A DNA stretch of 64,000 bases from NCBI GenBank assembly GCA_030694975.1, contig JAUYTU010000020.1, positions 81,773 through 145,772 of the forward strand, read 5' to 3'. The translations under genes were made by a program, and so were the position numbers. Source of the stretch: Erysipelotrichaceae bacterium. Its GTDB lineage: Bacteria; Bacillota_I; Bacilli_A; Erysipelotrichales; Erysipelotrichaceae. Numbering within the stretch: the stretch's first letter is position 1; the number at the start of each line of letters is the position of its first letter. This document shows positions 22,394 to 31,192 of the stretch, piece by piece. The notes beneath the pieces were generated by a model. It was not told the origin of the DNA and made no database searches. It saw nothing but the letters and a program-made list of their open reading frames with translations.

Positions 22394-23311
22394 ATGGCTT
22401 CGATTGCTTATGTGACCGACAGAAAAATGATTGAGTTTCATCGTGCTTATGGTAATCAAATGATGAATTTTTGGCGTCCAAGCAGCATGAAGCAATTCTC
22501 TCAGTTTAATCCCGGTGATTACTTGTTCTTCCTTGCCAAGGGAACTGAACGTTTTAATGGAAAAGAAAAAGGAATCGTCGGTTATGGTAAGTACAACAGT
22601 GCCCACACCATGTCATTACGTCAAATGTGGAATCAGTATGGCACTTACAATGGTTACAGTTCGAAAGATGAATTGGCAGAAGCAATTTCAAGGGTTAATA
22701 AGAATCACGAAGTAGGTAAAAGCATACATTGTTTACTATTGAAAGATGTGGTTTTTTTCCAAGCACCGGTATATCCGAGCGAAATTGGCATTCAAATTCC
22801 GTCAAATTTAGAAAGTTATACGTATCTTGATAAGTTTGGGGTTGATTCGACGGTCAAAATCTTGCAAAAAGCGCAAGAAACCGGAATTGATGCTTGGCAG
22901 TCTGCCATGGATCACACGATTAACAAAGATATCTTTAAAGACGATGTCGTCAGTCATATTTTAGCTAAACAAGTTTCGCAAGTGATTGATCCGACGAAAC
23001 CGGCATCAAAGATTTTAAAGCGTTATATGCTAAGCCAAACTGATTCTATTGAATATATCAAAGGAAGCAAACAGGCATTATTGAAACAATTACCGCTCAC
23101 CGTCTATTTACCTTTGGAAGCAAGTCATAAGAGCAAAGAACAAGTCCTCTTTGAATTAATAGGGAAAATCAGCGTGTTGAAGGACAGTTTAAAAAATGAG
23201 CCAGAATTTGAAAATTCTGAAGTTATTTATTGTATTATTAGCGAAATTAAACTATCATCTGAATGGTTGGATAAAATCCAACGGATGTACATTCAAGTAA
23301 TCGAGGGATAA
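22394..23311 (+). CDS. Protein with N-terminal PUA/EVE-like domain resembling that of HNH restriction enzymes; function unknown
   Basis: This 305-residue soluble protein has an N-terminal part (about 25-130) with the pattern FWRPSS..FSQFNPGDYLFFLAKG, IVGYGKY, MWNQYGTYNGYSSKDEL. It resembles the PUA/EVE-like recognition domain seen before HNH nuclease domains in COG3440-type restriction proteins. No HNH motif follows; the C-terminal half (about 160-305) is helical and unrecognised. It is 10 bp downstream of fhs and 2 bp before an aldo/keto reductase, so probably part of that transcript. The domain assignment is from pattern memory and is moderate at best. Confidence 0.6.
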   Translation: MASIAYVTDRKMIEFHRAYGNQMMNFWRPSSMKQFSQFNPGDYLFFLAKGTERFNGKEKGIVGYGKYNSAHTMSLRQMWNQYGTYNGYSSKDELAEAISRVNKNHEVGKSIHCLLLKDVVFFQAPVYPSEIGIQIPSNLESYTYLDKFGVDSTVKILQKAQETGIDAWQSAMDHTINKDIFKDDVVSHILAKQVSQVIDPTKPASKILKRYMLSQTDSIEYIKGSKQALLKQLPLTVYLPLEASHKSKEQVLFELIGKISVLKDSLKNEPEFENSEVIYCIISEIKLSSEWLDKIQRMYIQVIEG

Positions 23312-23313
23312 AA

Positions 23314-24303
23314 ATGCAAGTATCGAGTGATCGTTATTCGAAAATCACCTATAACCGAGCAGGAAAAAGCGGTATACAGTTACCGCTAATTTCTTTGGGC
23401 TGTTGGCACAATTTCGGAACGAACGAGTCTTTTAAGAATATGCGTGAAATGGTATCATTCAGTTTCAATCATGGGATTGTACACTTTGATTTAGCAAACA
23501 ATTATGGACCACCAGCAGGAGCTGCGGAGATAAATTTCGGTAAGATTATGCAAATGGATCTTAAATCATATCGAGATGAGCTTCTGATTTCGACAAAAGC
23601 TGGCTATGGAATGTGGCCAGGTCCCTTTGGGGATTGGGGAAGCAAAAAATACCTTATCGCAAGCTGTGATCAAAGCTTAATTCGGCTGGGTCTGTCATAT
23701 GTGGATATTTTCTATCACCATCGTTATGATCCGCAGACATCTTTGGAAGAAACGACCAGCGCACTGGCTCAGCTTGTTCACCAAGGGAAGGCACTATACG
23801 TGGGTTTGTCAAATTACCCTAAAGAGCCTCTTAAGCAAGCTGTCAAATTACTTCGCGAGCAAAATGTTCCGATCGTTTTAGGTCAATACCCTTACAATAT
23901 GATGGATACTCGCTTTGAGACAGATGGAGTGAAAGGTGCATTGGAAGAGTTGGGAGTAGGTTCGATCGTTTTCAGTCCATTGGCACAAGGATTATTGACT
24001 GATCGATATTTCAATGGAATACCTGAGGATTCACGCATTAAAAAAGGCACGGGATTTTTGAAGGAAGAAAGACTGACCCCCAAACTTAAAGAACAATTGT
24101 TTCAACTGAATAAAGTCGCTGAAAAGCGAGGTCAAAACTTAGCACAAATGGCTGTTGCCTGGTTGGTTAGTAAGGATGTAACTTCCGTGCTAATCGGTGC
24201 AAGCAAAGTAGAACAAATTGAAGATAATCTTGATGCTCTAAATCATACTCAATTCACAAAAGAAGAGCTCCGAATTATCAGTGACATCCTAAAAAATGAC
24301 TAA
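23314..24303 (+). CDS. Aldo/keto reductase (YghZ / glyceraldehyde-phosphate reductase type)
   Basis: This is a cytoplasmic NADPH-dependent oxidoreductase of 329 residues with a TIM-barrel fold. Catalytic residues are visible: Asp and Tyr in HFDLANNYGPPAGAAE, Lys in LLISTKAGYGMWPGPFG, and His in DIFYHHRYDP. The GPPxGxAE segment and YGMWPGPFG mark the YghZ-like subgroup, which in other bacteria reduces methylglyoxal or L-glyceraldehyde 3-phosphate. The C-terminal cofactor motif is VLIGASKVEQIEDNL. It follows the EVE-like gene by 2 bp and ends at a shared bidirectional terminator. Confidence 0.92.
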   Translation: MQVSSDRYSKITYNRAGKSGIQLPLISLGCWHNFGTNESFKNMREMVSFSFNHGIVHFDLANNYGPPAGAAEINFGKIMQMDLKSYRDELLISTKAGYGMWPGPFGDWGSKKYLIASCDQSLIRLGLSYVDIFYHHRYDPQTSLEETTSALAQLVHQGKALYVGLSNYPKEPLKQAVKLLREQNVPIVLGQYPYNMMDTRFETDGVKGALEELGVGSIVFSPLAQGLLTDRYFNGIPEDSRIKKGTGFLKEERLTPKLKEQLFQLNKVAEKRGQNLAQMAVAWLVSKDVTSVLIGASKVEQIEDNLDALNHTQFTKEELRIISDILKND

Positions 24304-24328
24304 AGATCGTTATTCACGATCTTTTTTA
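24302..24328. terminator. Bidirectional terminator, aldo/keto reductase versus CYTH gene
   Basis: A 9-bp stem AAAGATCGT/ACGATCTTT with loop TATTC is followed by T on the plus strand. The A-rich left arm gives T residues on the minus strand. It overlaps the ends of both convergent genes. Confidence 0.8.
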
Positions 24329-24858
24329 TAGTTTAGCATACGCTCAAACTTAGTTTTCGCTTGCGTATATTCGACTTTACATGATTTGAGTACTTCTGTA
24401 AATCGCTGTTGAGCTTCCGGTTGATACTTAAATAACTCATATTCAATCTCATAATCGAAAATCCCATCAAATTCGTTATAATCCAAACACCATTCGCCAT
24501 ATTCATCCACAAATTTCCTGCGATGAGTCGTGGTATTACCCAATGTATACAAGGGTGGATGAATATTTGATTTGGCAAAGAAATCTAAAATCACAGGGTC
24601 GTGGATATCATGCTCTTCAAGTGAGCATTCAAACTCGTTATGTCCTCCATCACCAGGTGTCTTAAGTGTAAATTCGTATTTATTCACTATCTGTCGTATG
24701 CGACACATCCAAAATCGCTGCTGTAGGTCACCGTTTTGGGTGTCGTAATACGTATTTATCTGAATCTTGGGCACAGAAAAATTCATTTTACCCAAGAGAC
24801 ATTCAAATTGGTTTTTATTCAGTAAACACTTAAGCTCAATTTCCAAGTTTTCCTTCAT
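24310..24858 (-). CDS. CYTH-domain protein (triphosphate tunnel metalloenzyme family)
   Basis: This 182-residue protein opens with the diagnostic ExExK motif (LEIELKCLL), followed by YYDTQNGDLQQRFWMCRIRQI and KYEFTLKTPG, all typical of the YjbK-like CYTH subgroup. Family members hydrolyse inorganic tri- or polyphosphate, or related nucleotides, inside an eight-strand tunnel; the substrate here is not known. It is divergent from nadK with about 58 bp between starts. The YjbK family also occurs near NAD kinase in Bacillus, so the pairing may be functional. Confidence 0.87.
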   Translation of the reverse strand: MKENLEIELKCLLNKNQFECLLGKMNFSVPKIQINTYYDTQNGDLQQRFWMCRIRQIVNKYEFTLKTPGDGGHNEFECSLEEHDIHDPVILDFFAKSNIHPPLYTLGNTTTHRRKFVDEYGEWCLDYNEFDGIFDYEIEYELFKYQPEAQQRFTEVLKSCKVEYTQAKTKFERMLNYKKDRE

Positions 24859-24916
24859 GTTCTCAACCCCTTATCGTTATGATACAATAGAGTCATATGA
24901 AAAGGAAGTGTTTGCC

Positions 24917-25699
24917 ATGGAACGATTCACAGTTGTAACCCGCGAAGATGAGTTATCGCTTTCATTAGGTGAAAAAATCATCGATCGCTTATCGGTCAAA
25001 GGTCTGATTTTCGATGATGAGAACCCTCAGATTGTAATCAGCGTCGGTGGCGACGGAACGATGCTTCATGCGTTGCATCAACGCATGCATCAGATAGAAG
25101 ACGTTCATTTTGTTGGTATCCATACCGGTACACTTGGTTTTTTTACAGATTATGAAGAGGGAGAAGTCGAATTATTACTTGAAGACTTAATTCATCATCA
25201 ACCGATTACAGAAGAAGTTCAATTGCTAGAGGTTAAGCGTTTTAATGGGGAAAGTTTTGAAACACTTTATGCAATCAATGAAGCACGTGTGGAAAATATC
25301 ATAAAAACGATGCGTATTGAAGTTCTGATTGGTGATGAGTATCTGGAAACCTTTCGCGGTAATGGTTTGTGTGTAAGCACACAGATTGGTTCAACAGCCT
25401 ATAATCGTTCGCTACGCGGGGCCGTACTGTTGCCTTCGATTCGAGCCATACAATTGACTGAAGTTGCGGGTATTCACCATAAACTCTCACGCTCGCTATC
25501 AACTTCTCTAGTAATACCGGAAAGTAACGTCATTCGCTTCGAAAGCAATTCATATAACGATTCAATCCTTTGTTACGATCATTTGCATGTGCGTCTCGAT
25601 GGGGTAGATGCGGTTGAGTTTCGACTATGTAAAAAGGCCGCCCGGTTTGCCAGGTATCGGCCGACATCATTTATTAAACGCTTAAATAACTTATACTAA
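24917..25699 (+). CDS. nadK: NAD kinase
   Basis: NadK phosphorylates NAD to NADP. The 260-residue protein has the GGDGT motif (VISVGGDGTMLHAL, about residue 45) and the second signature FRGNGLCVSTQIGSTAYNRSL. The Asn-Glu pair in AINEARVEN is also in place. The ATG at 24917 follows AAGGAAGTGTTTGCC; open frame further upstream overlaps the divergent CYTH gene and is not coding. A plausible -10 TACAAT lies at 24883-24888 with a weak -35 17 bp before it. Confidence 0.95.
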   Translation: MERFTVVTREDELSLSLGEKIIDRLSVKGLIFDDENPQIVISVGGDGTMLHALHQRMHQIEDVHFVGIHTGTLGFFTDYEEGEVELLLEDLIHHQPITEEVQLLEVKRFNGESFETLYAINEARVENIIKTMRIEVLIGDEYLETFRGNGLCVSTQIGSTAYNRSLRGAVLLPSIRAIQLTEVAGIHHKLSRSLSTSLVIPESNVIRFESNSYNDSILCYDHLHVRLDGVDAVEFRLCKKAARFARYRPTSFIKRLNNLY

Positions 25700-25720
25700 C
25701 CCTCTGTTTGAGGGTTTTTT
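25698..25720 (+). terminator. Terminator after nadK
   Basis: A 7-bp stem AACCCTC/GAGGGTT with loop TGTTT runs into a total of six T. Minus-strand transcription has no T-run here. Confidence 0.8.
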
Positions 25721-26909
25721 AGTGGATTGTTTTGTTTTTGTTTACACTGCTCATATGATAAACGATGGCAAATGGAATCATATAGGATAATAGAGAAGAC
25801 CCTCCAGCTGAGATCATTGGTAATGTAATTCCGGTGATTGGTAATAATCCGACGATCATACCCATGTTTTGAAATTGTTGAAACAACAGCATCCCTAACA
25901 ATCCTGCGACCATGTAACGTTCGCGTGGCTGTTCATAGGCTAAGGCAATAGCCAATAACTTTAAGTCGAGCAGCAAATTAACAATTAGGACGGTGGCGGT
26001 TCCAATGAAACCGTAATTTTTCCCTATGACCGCGAAAATAAAGTCGTTTTGTGGTTCCAACAGCGTAATCAAAACATCCTCATTGCCCTGACCAGTCCAA
26101 CCGGCCGAGCCTACGGCTATAAGTGAAGTATAAAGTTGATTCCCCCAAGAATATATGTATTTGTCCGTTGCCAGCCATCCGTGAAATCTATTTAAGCGGT
26201 AAGAGTTTCCCAAAATACTTGCCAATGTTTCGGGGGAGTTTCTGTATAGGAAGACCGCTCCGCCTAAACCAACGATCATAACCATCAATCCTGCCCAAAT
26301 CCACTGATGCTTGATACCTGAAATAGCAAGTATAGCCAGAATTGTAATGATAATTACAATCGGGATCCCGGTGTCGGGTTGAAGGATGATCATGACCAGT
26401 GGTGGCAGTACATACTTAGCAACATTAGCAAAAAGTAACATATCGGTCTTAAAACTGATGATCGTTCGATTGCGGTTGTGCTCATCAACCACATTTGCCG
26501 TGATGATGATCAATACGATTTTCATAAATTCACTTGGTTGCAAGGTACCGATTCCAGGTAAGATAATCCATGCTCGTGTTCCATTCAGCGGTCGGATAAA
26601 AGGTAAATCGATAAAACGGTCAAGAAACAGCAATAAAAGCAAAAACATCAGAATCCAATAGAAGACTTTTGCGCCGGTGAAAAGTCGGTCAATGCCAAAT
26701 AAAAGTAATCCGGCAAGCAGTGAAAAGCCAAGGACAAACCATATGCCTTGTTTAATAAGAATATCTTGACCATTGACCGTGCTGGATGTTAATGGGATGG
26801 CCCCTTGAATTGCGACGATGCTAAAAACAGCCATCGTCAGTAAAAGGATAGTTAATGTTATGTCTATTTTAAAGGATTTCTTTGTTTTTTCTAGTTTTTG
26901 GATTGTCAC
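25719..26909 (-). CDS. rodA: SEDS-family peptidoglycan polymerase (RodA/FtsW type)
   Basis: SEDS proteins polymerise glycan strands from lipid II together with a class B penicillin-binding protein. The 396-residue protein has about ten membrane segments, the motif NGTRAWIILPGIGTLQPSEFMK and the C-terminal signature PITGITLPMISAGGSSLLSY. The spacing and ILPG/QPSEF region look more like RodA than FtsW, but this is not decisive. The GTG at 26907-26909 is chosen because AAGGAG lies 7 nt upstream; the open frame extends 31 codons further without a ribosome binding site. It is divergent from the PTS gene at 26988. Confidence 0.88.
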   Translation of the reverse strand: MTIQKLEKTKKSFKIDITLTILLLTMAVFSIVAIQGAIPLTSSTVNGQDILIKQGIWFVLGFSLLAGLLLFGIDRLFTGAKVFYWILMFLLLLLFLDRFIDLPFIRPLNGTRAWIILPGIGTLQPSEFMKIVLIIITANVVDEHNRNRTIISFKTDMLLFANVAKYVLPPLVMIILQPDTGIPIVIIITILAILAISGIKHQWIWAGLMVMIVGLGGAVFLYRNSPETLASILGNSYRLNRFHGWLATDKYIYSWGNQLYTSLIAVGSAGWTGQGNEDVLITLLEPQNDFIFAVIGKNYGFIGTATVLIVNLLLDLKLLAIALAYEQPRERYMVAGLLGMLLFQQFQNMGMIVGLLPITGITLPMISAGGSSLLSYMIPFAIVYHMSSVNKNKTIH

Positions 26910-26987
26910 TGCAATACTCCTTGATGAATTGTTTCCTTCGTTGTGTATAATTAAATATAATGGTATCATAGAATCCGAGGTGAGTGT

Positions 26988-28601
26988 ATGCGGAGATGGC
27001 ATTCTTTATTAGAAATCGTACAATTCCCATTAAAAACCCTGTTCGTCTCTACCATTTTCATGGGTTTAGGCGGACTGTTGTTAAATCCAAACTTAGTTAC
27101 AATCGTTTCGGTTGAGAACCGTTGGATTTTGACATTTGCAGAATTGTTACGTTATTTTGGTGGCATGATGATCATGCTTTTTCCTTTGTTGTTACTAATC
27201 AAGGCCTTATCCAAGCGATATGAAGACTCAGTGCCTGTATATATTGGTATCGTGGGCTATGTCGCTTTACATATTACCACAATGTTCTTCTCTTTGGGAG
27301 AATTACTGCCATCGGCTTATTATCCAGTATTAGGAATTTCAGTAAATTTAACTGACATTTTTCTTCCGGGGAGTGGCGTGATTTATCCGATTCAAACGGG
27401 CATCTTATCGGCTATATACCTGATTAATATTACCCGATTCTGCTATCATCGCAGTCGTGTTGCTTCTGATCACGGGTTGTTGCCTTTTGTTGATAAAGAT
27501 ACCTGGGCGGCTATTGAAGTAATTTTCTTTAGCATTTTAGGAGGCATCGGAATCAGTTATTTATGGCCGTTTATTATGCAGATAACCGATTTTATTTTTA
27601 AGTTTATTGCCTCGGATATTACTAACCCCGTAAATCTATTCTTTTATGGTATTACTGAGCGGATTTTAAGTACAATAAGCTTGAGTCGTTTGATTCGGGA
27701 GCCGTTTTGGTTCGGGATTTTCGGAGGCTCCTGGATTGATGGTCTTGGAAATAATTTTGTGGGTGATGTGGCTGTTTGGACAGCACAAAGAGCCAATGGG
27801 GTGTATTCACTTGGGTTTGGCCGTCTGATCACACCGTATTATGTACTCAATATATTCGCTGTACCAGCCTTCTTGATTGCTGCGTATCAGACATATACAG
27901 ATAAAATCAATAAAAGAAGATACTTTTCGTTTTTACTCTTCGCGATTTTCTTATCCATACTATTTGGTACGTTATTGCCGGTAGAGATTTATATGCTGGT
28001 GGCTACACCCCTGTTATATGTAATCCACCTTTTCACAACGGGTCTGCTATTTGCGACTTTTGAAGCGTTCAGCGTCTCGGTTGGTTATACTTACTCGGGT
28101 CTTGAGTTAGTTGCAACACCCGCCAGTCTGATCGATTTGGCTATATTTTGGCGAAATCCGGGTATGCAGCGTAGTTTGACTGTTATATTGATAGTCGGCA
28201 TCTTAATGTTTGTATTCTATTATTTTATCACCCGAACCTATTATCGACGGATTGCTGTGGATGCAATGAATATCGGGGTAAAAGCCGAGAAAGTACAGAC
28301 TATCATACAAGCGTTTGGCGGTTTAGATAATATTCGAATGGCACACTCTACACCCAACCGATTAACCATTTTGCCTTATGACAAAACGTTGGTCGACTTT
28401 AAGCGAGTCCATTTGGTCGGCCTTCATAAAATCGTTGAAACACGGGCAGGATATTCTATGGCGTTTGGCGCTTGTTCATTTATGCTTCGGAGTGATTTGG
28501 TGAAAATGATGCGAGATCAGCAACGGCAGTTACTCGATAATACGCAGGCTTTTGAAACCATTACCGATGAAATGTTGGCAAAAGCTGATCAAAAACCATG
28601 A
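26988..28601 (+). CDS. PTS EIIC-type membrane protein with degenerate EIIB-like tail
   Basis: This 537-residue protein has about ten membrane segments matching the glucose-family PTS permease domain (EIIC), including GIFGGSWIDGLGNNFVGDV and TGLLFATFEAFSVSVGY. A C-terminal domain (about 435-510) looks like EIIB (IIQAFGGLDNIRMAHSTPNRLTI). The residue aligning with the phosphorylated Cys is Thr455, and no nearby Cys can replace it. It may therefore not phosphorylate sugar itself. GAGGTGAGTGT precedes the ATG; two TATAAT boxes (26946-26951, 26956-26961) lie upstream. It is a single gene ended by a terminator; substrate unknown. Confidence 0.82.
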   Translation: MRRWHSLLEIVQFPLKTLFVSTIFMGLGGLLLNPNLVTIVSVENRWILTFAELLRYFGGMMIMLFPLLLLIKALSKRYEDSVPVYIGIVGYVALHITTMFFSLGELLPSAYYPVLGISVNLTDIFLPGSGVIYPIQTGILSAIYLINITRFCYHRSRVASDHGLLPFVDKDTWAAIEVIFFSILGGIGISYLWPFIMQITDFIFKFIASDITNPVNLFFYGITERILSTISLSRLIREPFWFGIFGGSWIDGLGNNFVGDVAVWTAQRANGVYSLGFGRLITPYYVLNIFAVPAFLIAAYQTYTDKINKRRYFSFLLFAIFLSILFGTLLPVEIYMLVATPLLYVIHLFTTGLLFATFEAFSVSVGYTYSGLELVATPASLIDLAIFWRNPGMQRSLTVILIVGILMFVFYYFITRTYYRRIAVDAMNIGVKAEKVQTIIQAFGGLDNIRMAHSTPNRLTILPYDKTLVDFKRVHLVGLHKIVETRAGYSMAFGACSFMLRSDLVKMMRDQQRQLLDNTQAFETITDEMLAKADQKP

Positions 28602-28603
28602 TA

Positions 28604-28631
28604 GAGCGCTCATCGGAGTGCTCTTTTTTTG
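28604..28631 (+). terminator. Terminator after PTS EIIC gene
   Basis: An 8-bp stem GAGCGCTC/GAGTGCTC (one G-U pair) with loop ATCG is followed by seven or more T. Confidence 0.88.
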
Positions 28632-28660
28632 TGTTATAATAGGTACAATTGAGGTGGCTT

Positions 28661-31192
28661 ATGGAAAAATTGACCCCAATGATGAAGCAATATTTCGATG
28701 TTAAAAACAATTATCCAGACGCTTTGTTATTCTATCGTCTGGGAGATTTTTATGAATTATTTTACGAAGATGCAAAACTCGTTTCTTTAGAGTGCGATTT
28801 AGTGTTGACTTCACGTGGCGCAGGTAATGATCAGAAAGCGCCGATGTGCGGCGTACCTCATCATGCGGTAACACCATATATTCAGAAACTGATTGGCAGA
28901 GGCTATAAAGTTGCAATCGTTGAACAATTGGAAGATCCGGCACTTGCCAAAGGTTTAGTGAAAAGAGATGTTATCCGCATAATCACGCCGGGTACAGTCA
29001 TGGATGAGAATGCGGATGAAAAAAGTGAAGTTTACATCGCTGCAGTTGAAGATGATATTACGGGTTATGCGATTGCTGCTTGTGAAATGGCGAGTGGAAA
29101 AACAGTGGTTAGAAGAATCGAACATTCACGATTTGAATTGATACAATATTGTCTTAGAAACAACATTCGGGAAATCGTCTTTCACAATTTGATCGGCGAA
29201 CGTGTTTTAAAGCGCATTCGAGAAATCCCGAATCTGATGATTTCGTTCTGTGACGAATATCAAGCGGATGATTATTATCAACCGTTAATCGAGCACGTTC
29301 AACGCGAATCACTTCAAAAAGCATACGGACGGTTGGTCAATTACTTACAGTCTACACAGTTTAAAACATTAACACATTTACAAAGAGTCGAAGTCGACGA
29401 TGTACAAACATACTGTGAGTTGGACTTTTCAACAATAACCAATTTGGAATTAGTCTCTCCGCTTCGATCCAACGGTAAGAATCTGACATTATTCAGCTAT
29501 CTGGATCAATGTAAAAGTACCATGGGCAGTCGACTGTTGAAAAGTTGGATTGAAAAACCGTTGACTCAGATATCAGAAATTCACTATCGACAACATCAAG
29601 TGAAAACATTAGTTGAGGATTTTTTGTTAAGGGATCAATTGATACAACACTGTAAAGGTATATATGACTTACAACGGATTTGTGCAAAAATTGCTTTTCG
29701 AAGTGCGATACCCCAAGACATGATGCGACTCATGCGATCATTGCGACAGATTACACCTATGAAGGAGTTGCTGCTTACTGCGGATTCATTTGGTTGGGTG
29801 GATAAAATTGATCCGTTAGGGGAGCTGCTCACAATATTGGAAAATTGTTTAGCTGAAGAAGTTCCGATAACCGCAAAAGAGGGTGGTATATTCTTGGACG
29901 GATTTAACGAATTGTTGGATCATTACCGGGATGTTACAACGGGTGGAAATCGTTGGTTATTAGAATTTGAAAGCCGTGAGAAAGAGCGTACGGGAATCAG
30001 AAACCTGAAAGTCGGGTACAATCGCGTATTTGGCTACTATATCGAAATATCCAAAGGCAATATGGGGCTGGTCAAAGATGAGTTTGGCTATATTCGCAAA
30101 CAAACCCTGACCAACGGAGAACGTTATATATGTGAAGAGTTGAAAAGCAAAGAAGATGAACTTTTACATGCTAAGGAAAGATCGATTCGACTCGAGGAAG
30201 AATTGTTTAATAAACTGACTACGGAAGTATCAGCTTACTTACCCAAAATTCAAATTGTCGCTGCTTTTGCGGCAACCGTGGATGCATTAGTCGCACTTGC
30301 TCAGACCAGCAGTCAAAGTGGGTTTGTGCTGCCAACCTTTAGTGAAGAAAGAGCGATTCATATTGAGGAAAGTAAACATCCGCTGTTGGCTTCGTCTCAA
30401 CTAAAACATGAGGTTGTTTCTAATTCATTAGATATGAATATAGAAGACATCGTATTTGTTTTAACTGGTCCGAATATGGGCGGTAAAAGTACGTATATGA
30501 GACAAGTTGCTCTAGCAGCTATCATGGCGCAGATGGGGTGCTATGTCTTAGCTAAAAAAGCAGTTATGCCGGTTTTTGATCGTATATTTACACGAATGGG
30601 AGCAAGCGATGATATTTTAGGTGGGAAATCAACGTTTATGGTTGAGATGAATGAGGCAAACACAGCGCTTCAGAAAGCAACCCCATCTTCTTTAATCTTG
30701 TTTGATGAAATCGGTCGAGGCACTTCAACCTATGATGGAATGGCTTTGGCTCAGTCAATTATTGAATATATAGCGACGATTACAAAAGCAAAAACGATAT
30801 TTTCTACGCACTATCATGAATTGACTGCGCTTGCGGATTCTTTGACAGGGGTAGTCAATGTTTTTGTTCAGGTATATGAAAAAGATGAAGAAATTACCTT
30901 TTTGTATCGAGTAAAAAGAGGCAAGGCGGATAAGTCTTATGGAATTAATGTGGCAAGGTTGGCGCATTTGCCGGATGCCGTCATTCATCGCGCCAAAGAT
31001 TTGTTAAAGCAGCTCGAGAGTCGCCGGCGTGTTGTCCAACAATCCATGGATGTGGTTGAAATTGTTCATGTTCCTAAACATTTGGAGGAAATACAACGTA
31101 TTTTGGATGCTATATCGATTGATACAATTACACCTCTTCAAGCGTTGACTTTGCTTGATGAACTTAAAGAGAAGTCGAAAGGGGTGAAGTAA
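28661..31192 (+). CDS. mutS: DNA mismatch repair protein MutS
   Basis: MutS recognises mismatches and small loops. The 843-residue protein has the mismatch-reading Phe-x-Glu region (LGDFYELFYEDA, about residues 25-36), a clamp region, and the ATPase with Walker A TGPNMGGKSTYMRQ (about 605). Further signatures are DEIGRGTSTYDGMA and FSTHYHELT. The ATG at 28661 follows GAGGTGG; a TTG four codons earlier is less likely. TATAAT at 28635-28640 may be its -10 box. It is followed by mutL with a 1-nt overlap (TAATG). Confidence 0.97.
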   Translation: MEKLTPMMKQYFDVKNNYPDALLFYRLGDFYELFYEDAKLVSLECDLVLTSRGAGNDQKAPMCGVPHHAVTPYIQKLIGRGYKVAIVEQLEDPALAKGLVKRDVIRIITPGTVMDENADEKSEVYIAAVEDDITGYAIAACEMASGKTVVRRIEHSRFELIQYCLRNNIREIVFHNLIGERVLKRIREIPNLMISFCDEYQADDYYQPLIEHVQRESLQKAYGRLVNYLQSTQFKTLTHLQRVEVDDVQTYCELDFSTITNLELVSPLRSNGKNLTLFSYLDQCKSTMGSRLLKSWIEKPLTQISEIHYRQHQVKTLVEDFLLRDQLIQHCKGIYDLQRICAKIAFRSAIPQDMMRLMRSLRQITPMKELLLTADSFGWVDKIDPLGELLTILENCLAEEVPITAKEGGIFLDGFNELLDHYRDVTTGGNRWLLEFESREKERTGIRNLKVGYNRVFGYYIEISKGNMGLVKDEFGYIRKQTLTNGERYICEELKSKEDELLHAKERSIRLEEELFNKLTTEVSAYLPKIQIVAAFAATVDALVALAQTSSQSGFVLPTFSEERAIHIEESKHPLLASSQLKHEVVSNSLDMNIEDIVFVLTGPNMGGKSTYMRQVALAAIMAQMGCYVLAKKAVMPVFDRIFTRMGASDDILGGKSTFMVEMNEANTALQKATPSSLILFDEIGRGTSTYDGMALAQSIIEYIATITKAKTIFSTHYHELTALADSLTGVVNVFVQVYEKDEEITFLYRVKRGKADKSYGINVARLAHLPDAVIHRAKDLLKQLESRRRVVQQSMDVVEIVHVPKHLEEIQRILDAISIDTITPLQALTLLDELKEKSKGVK

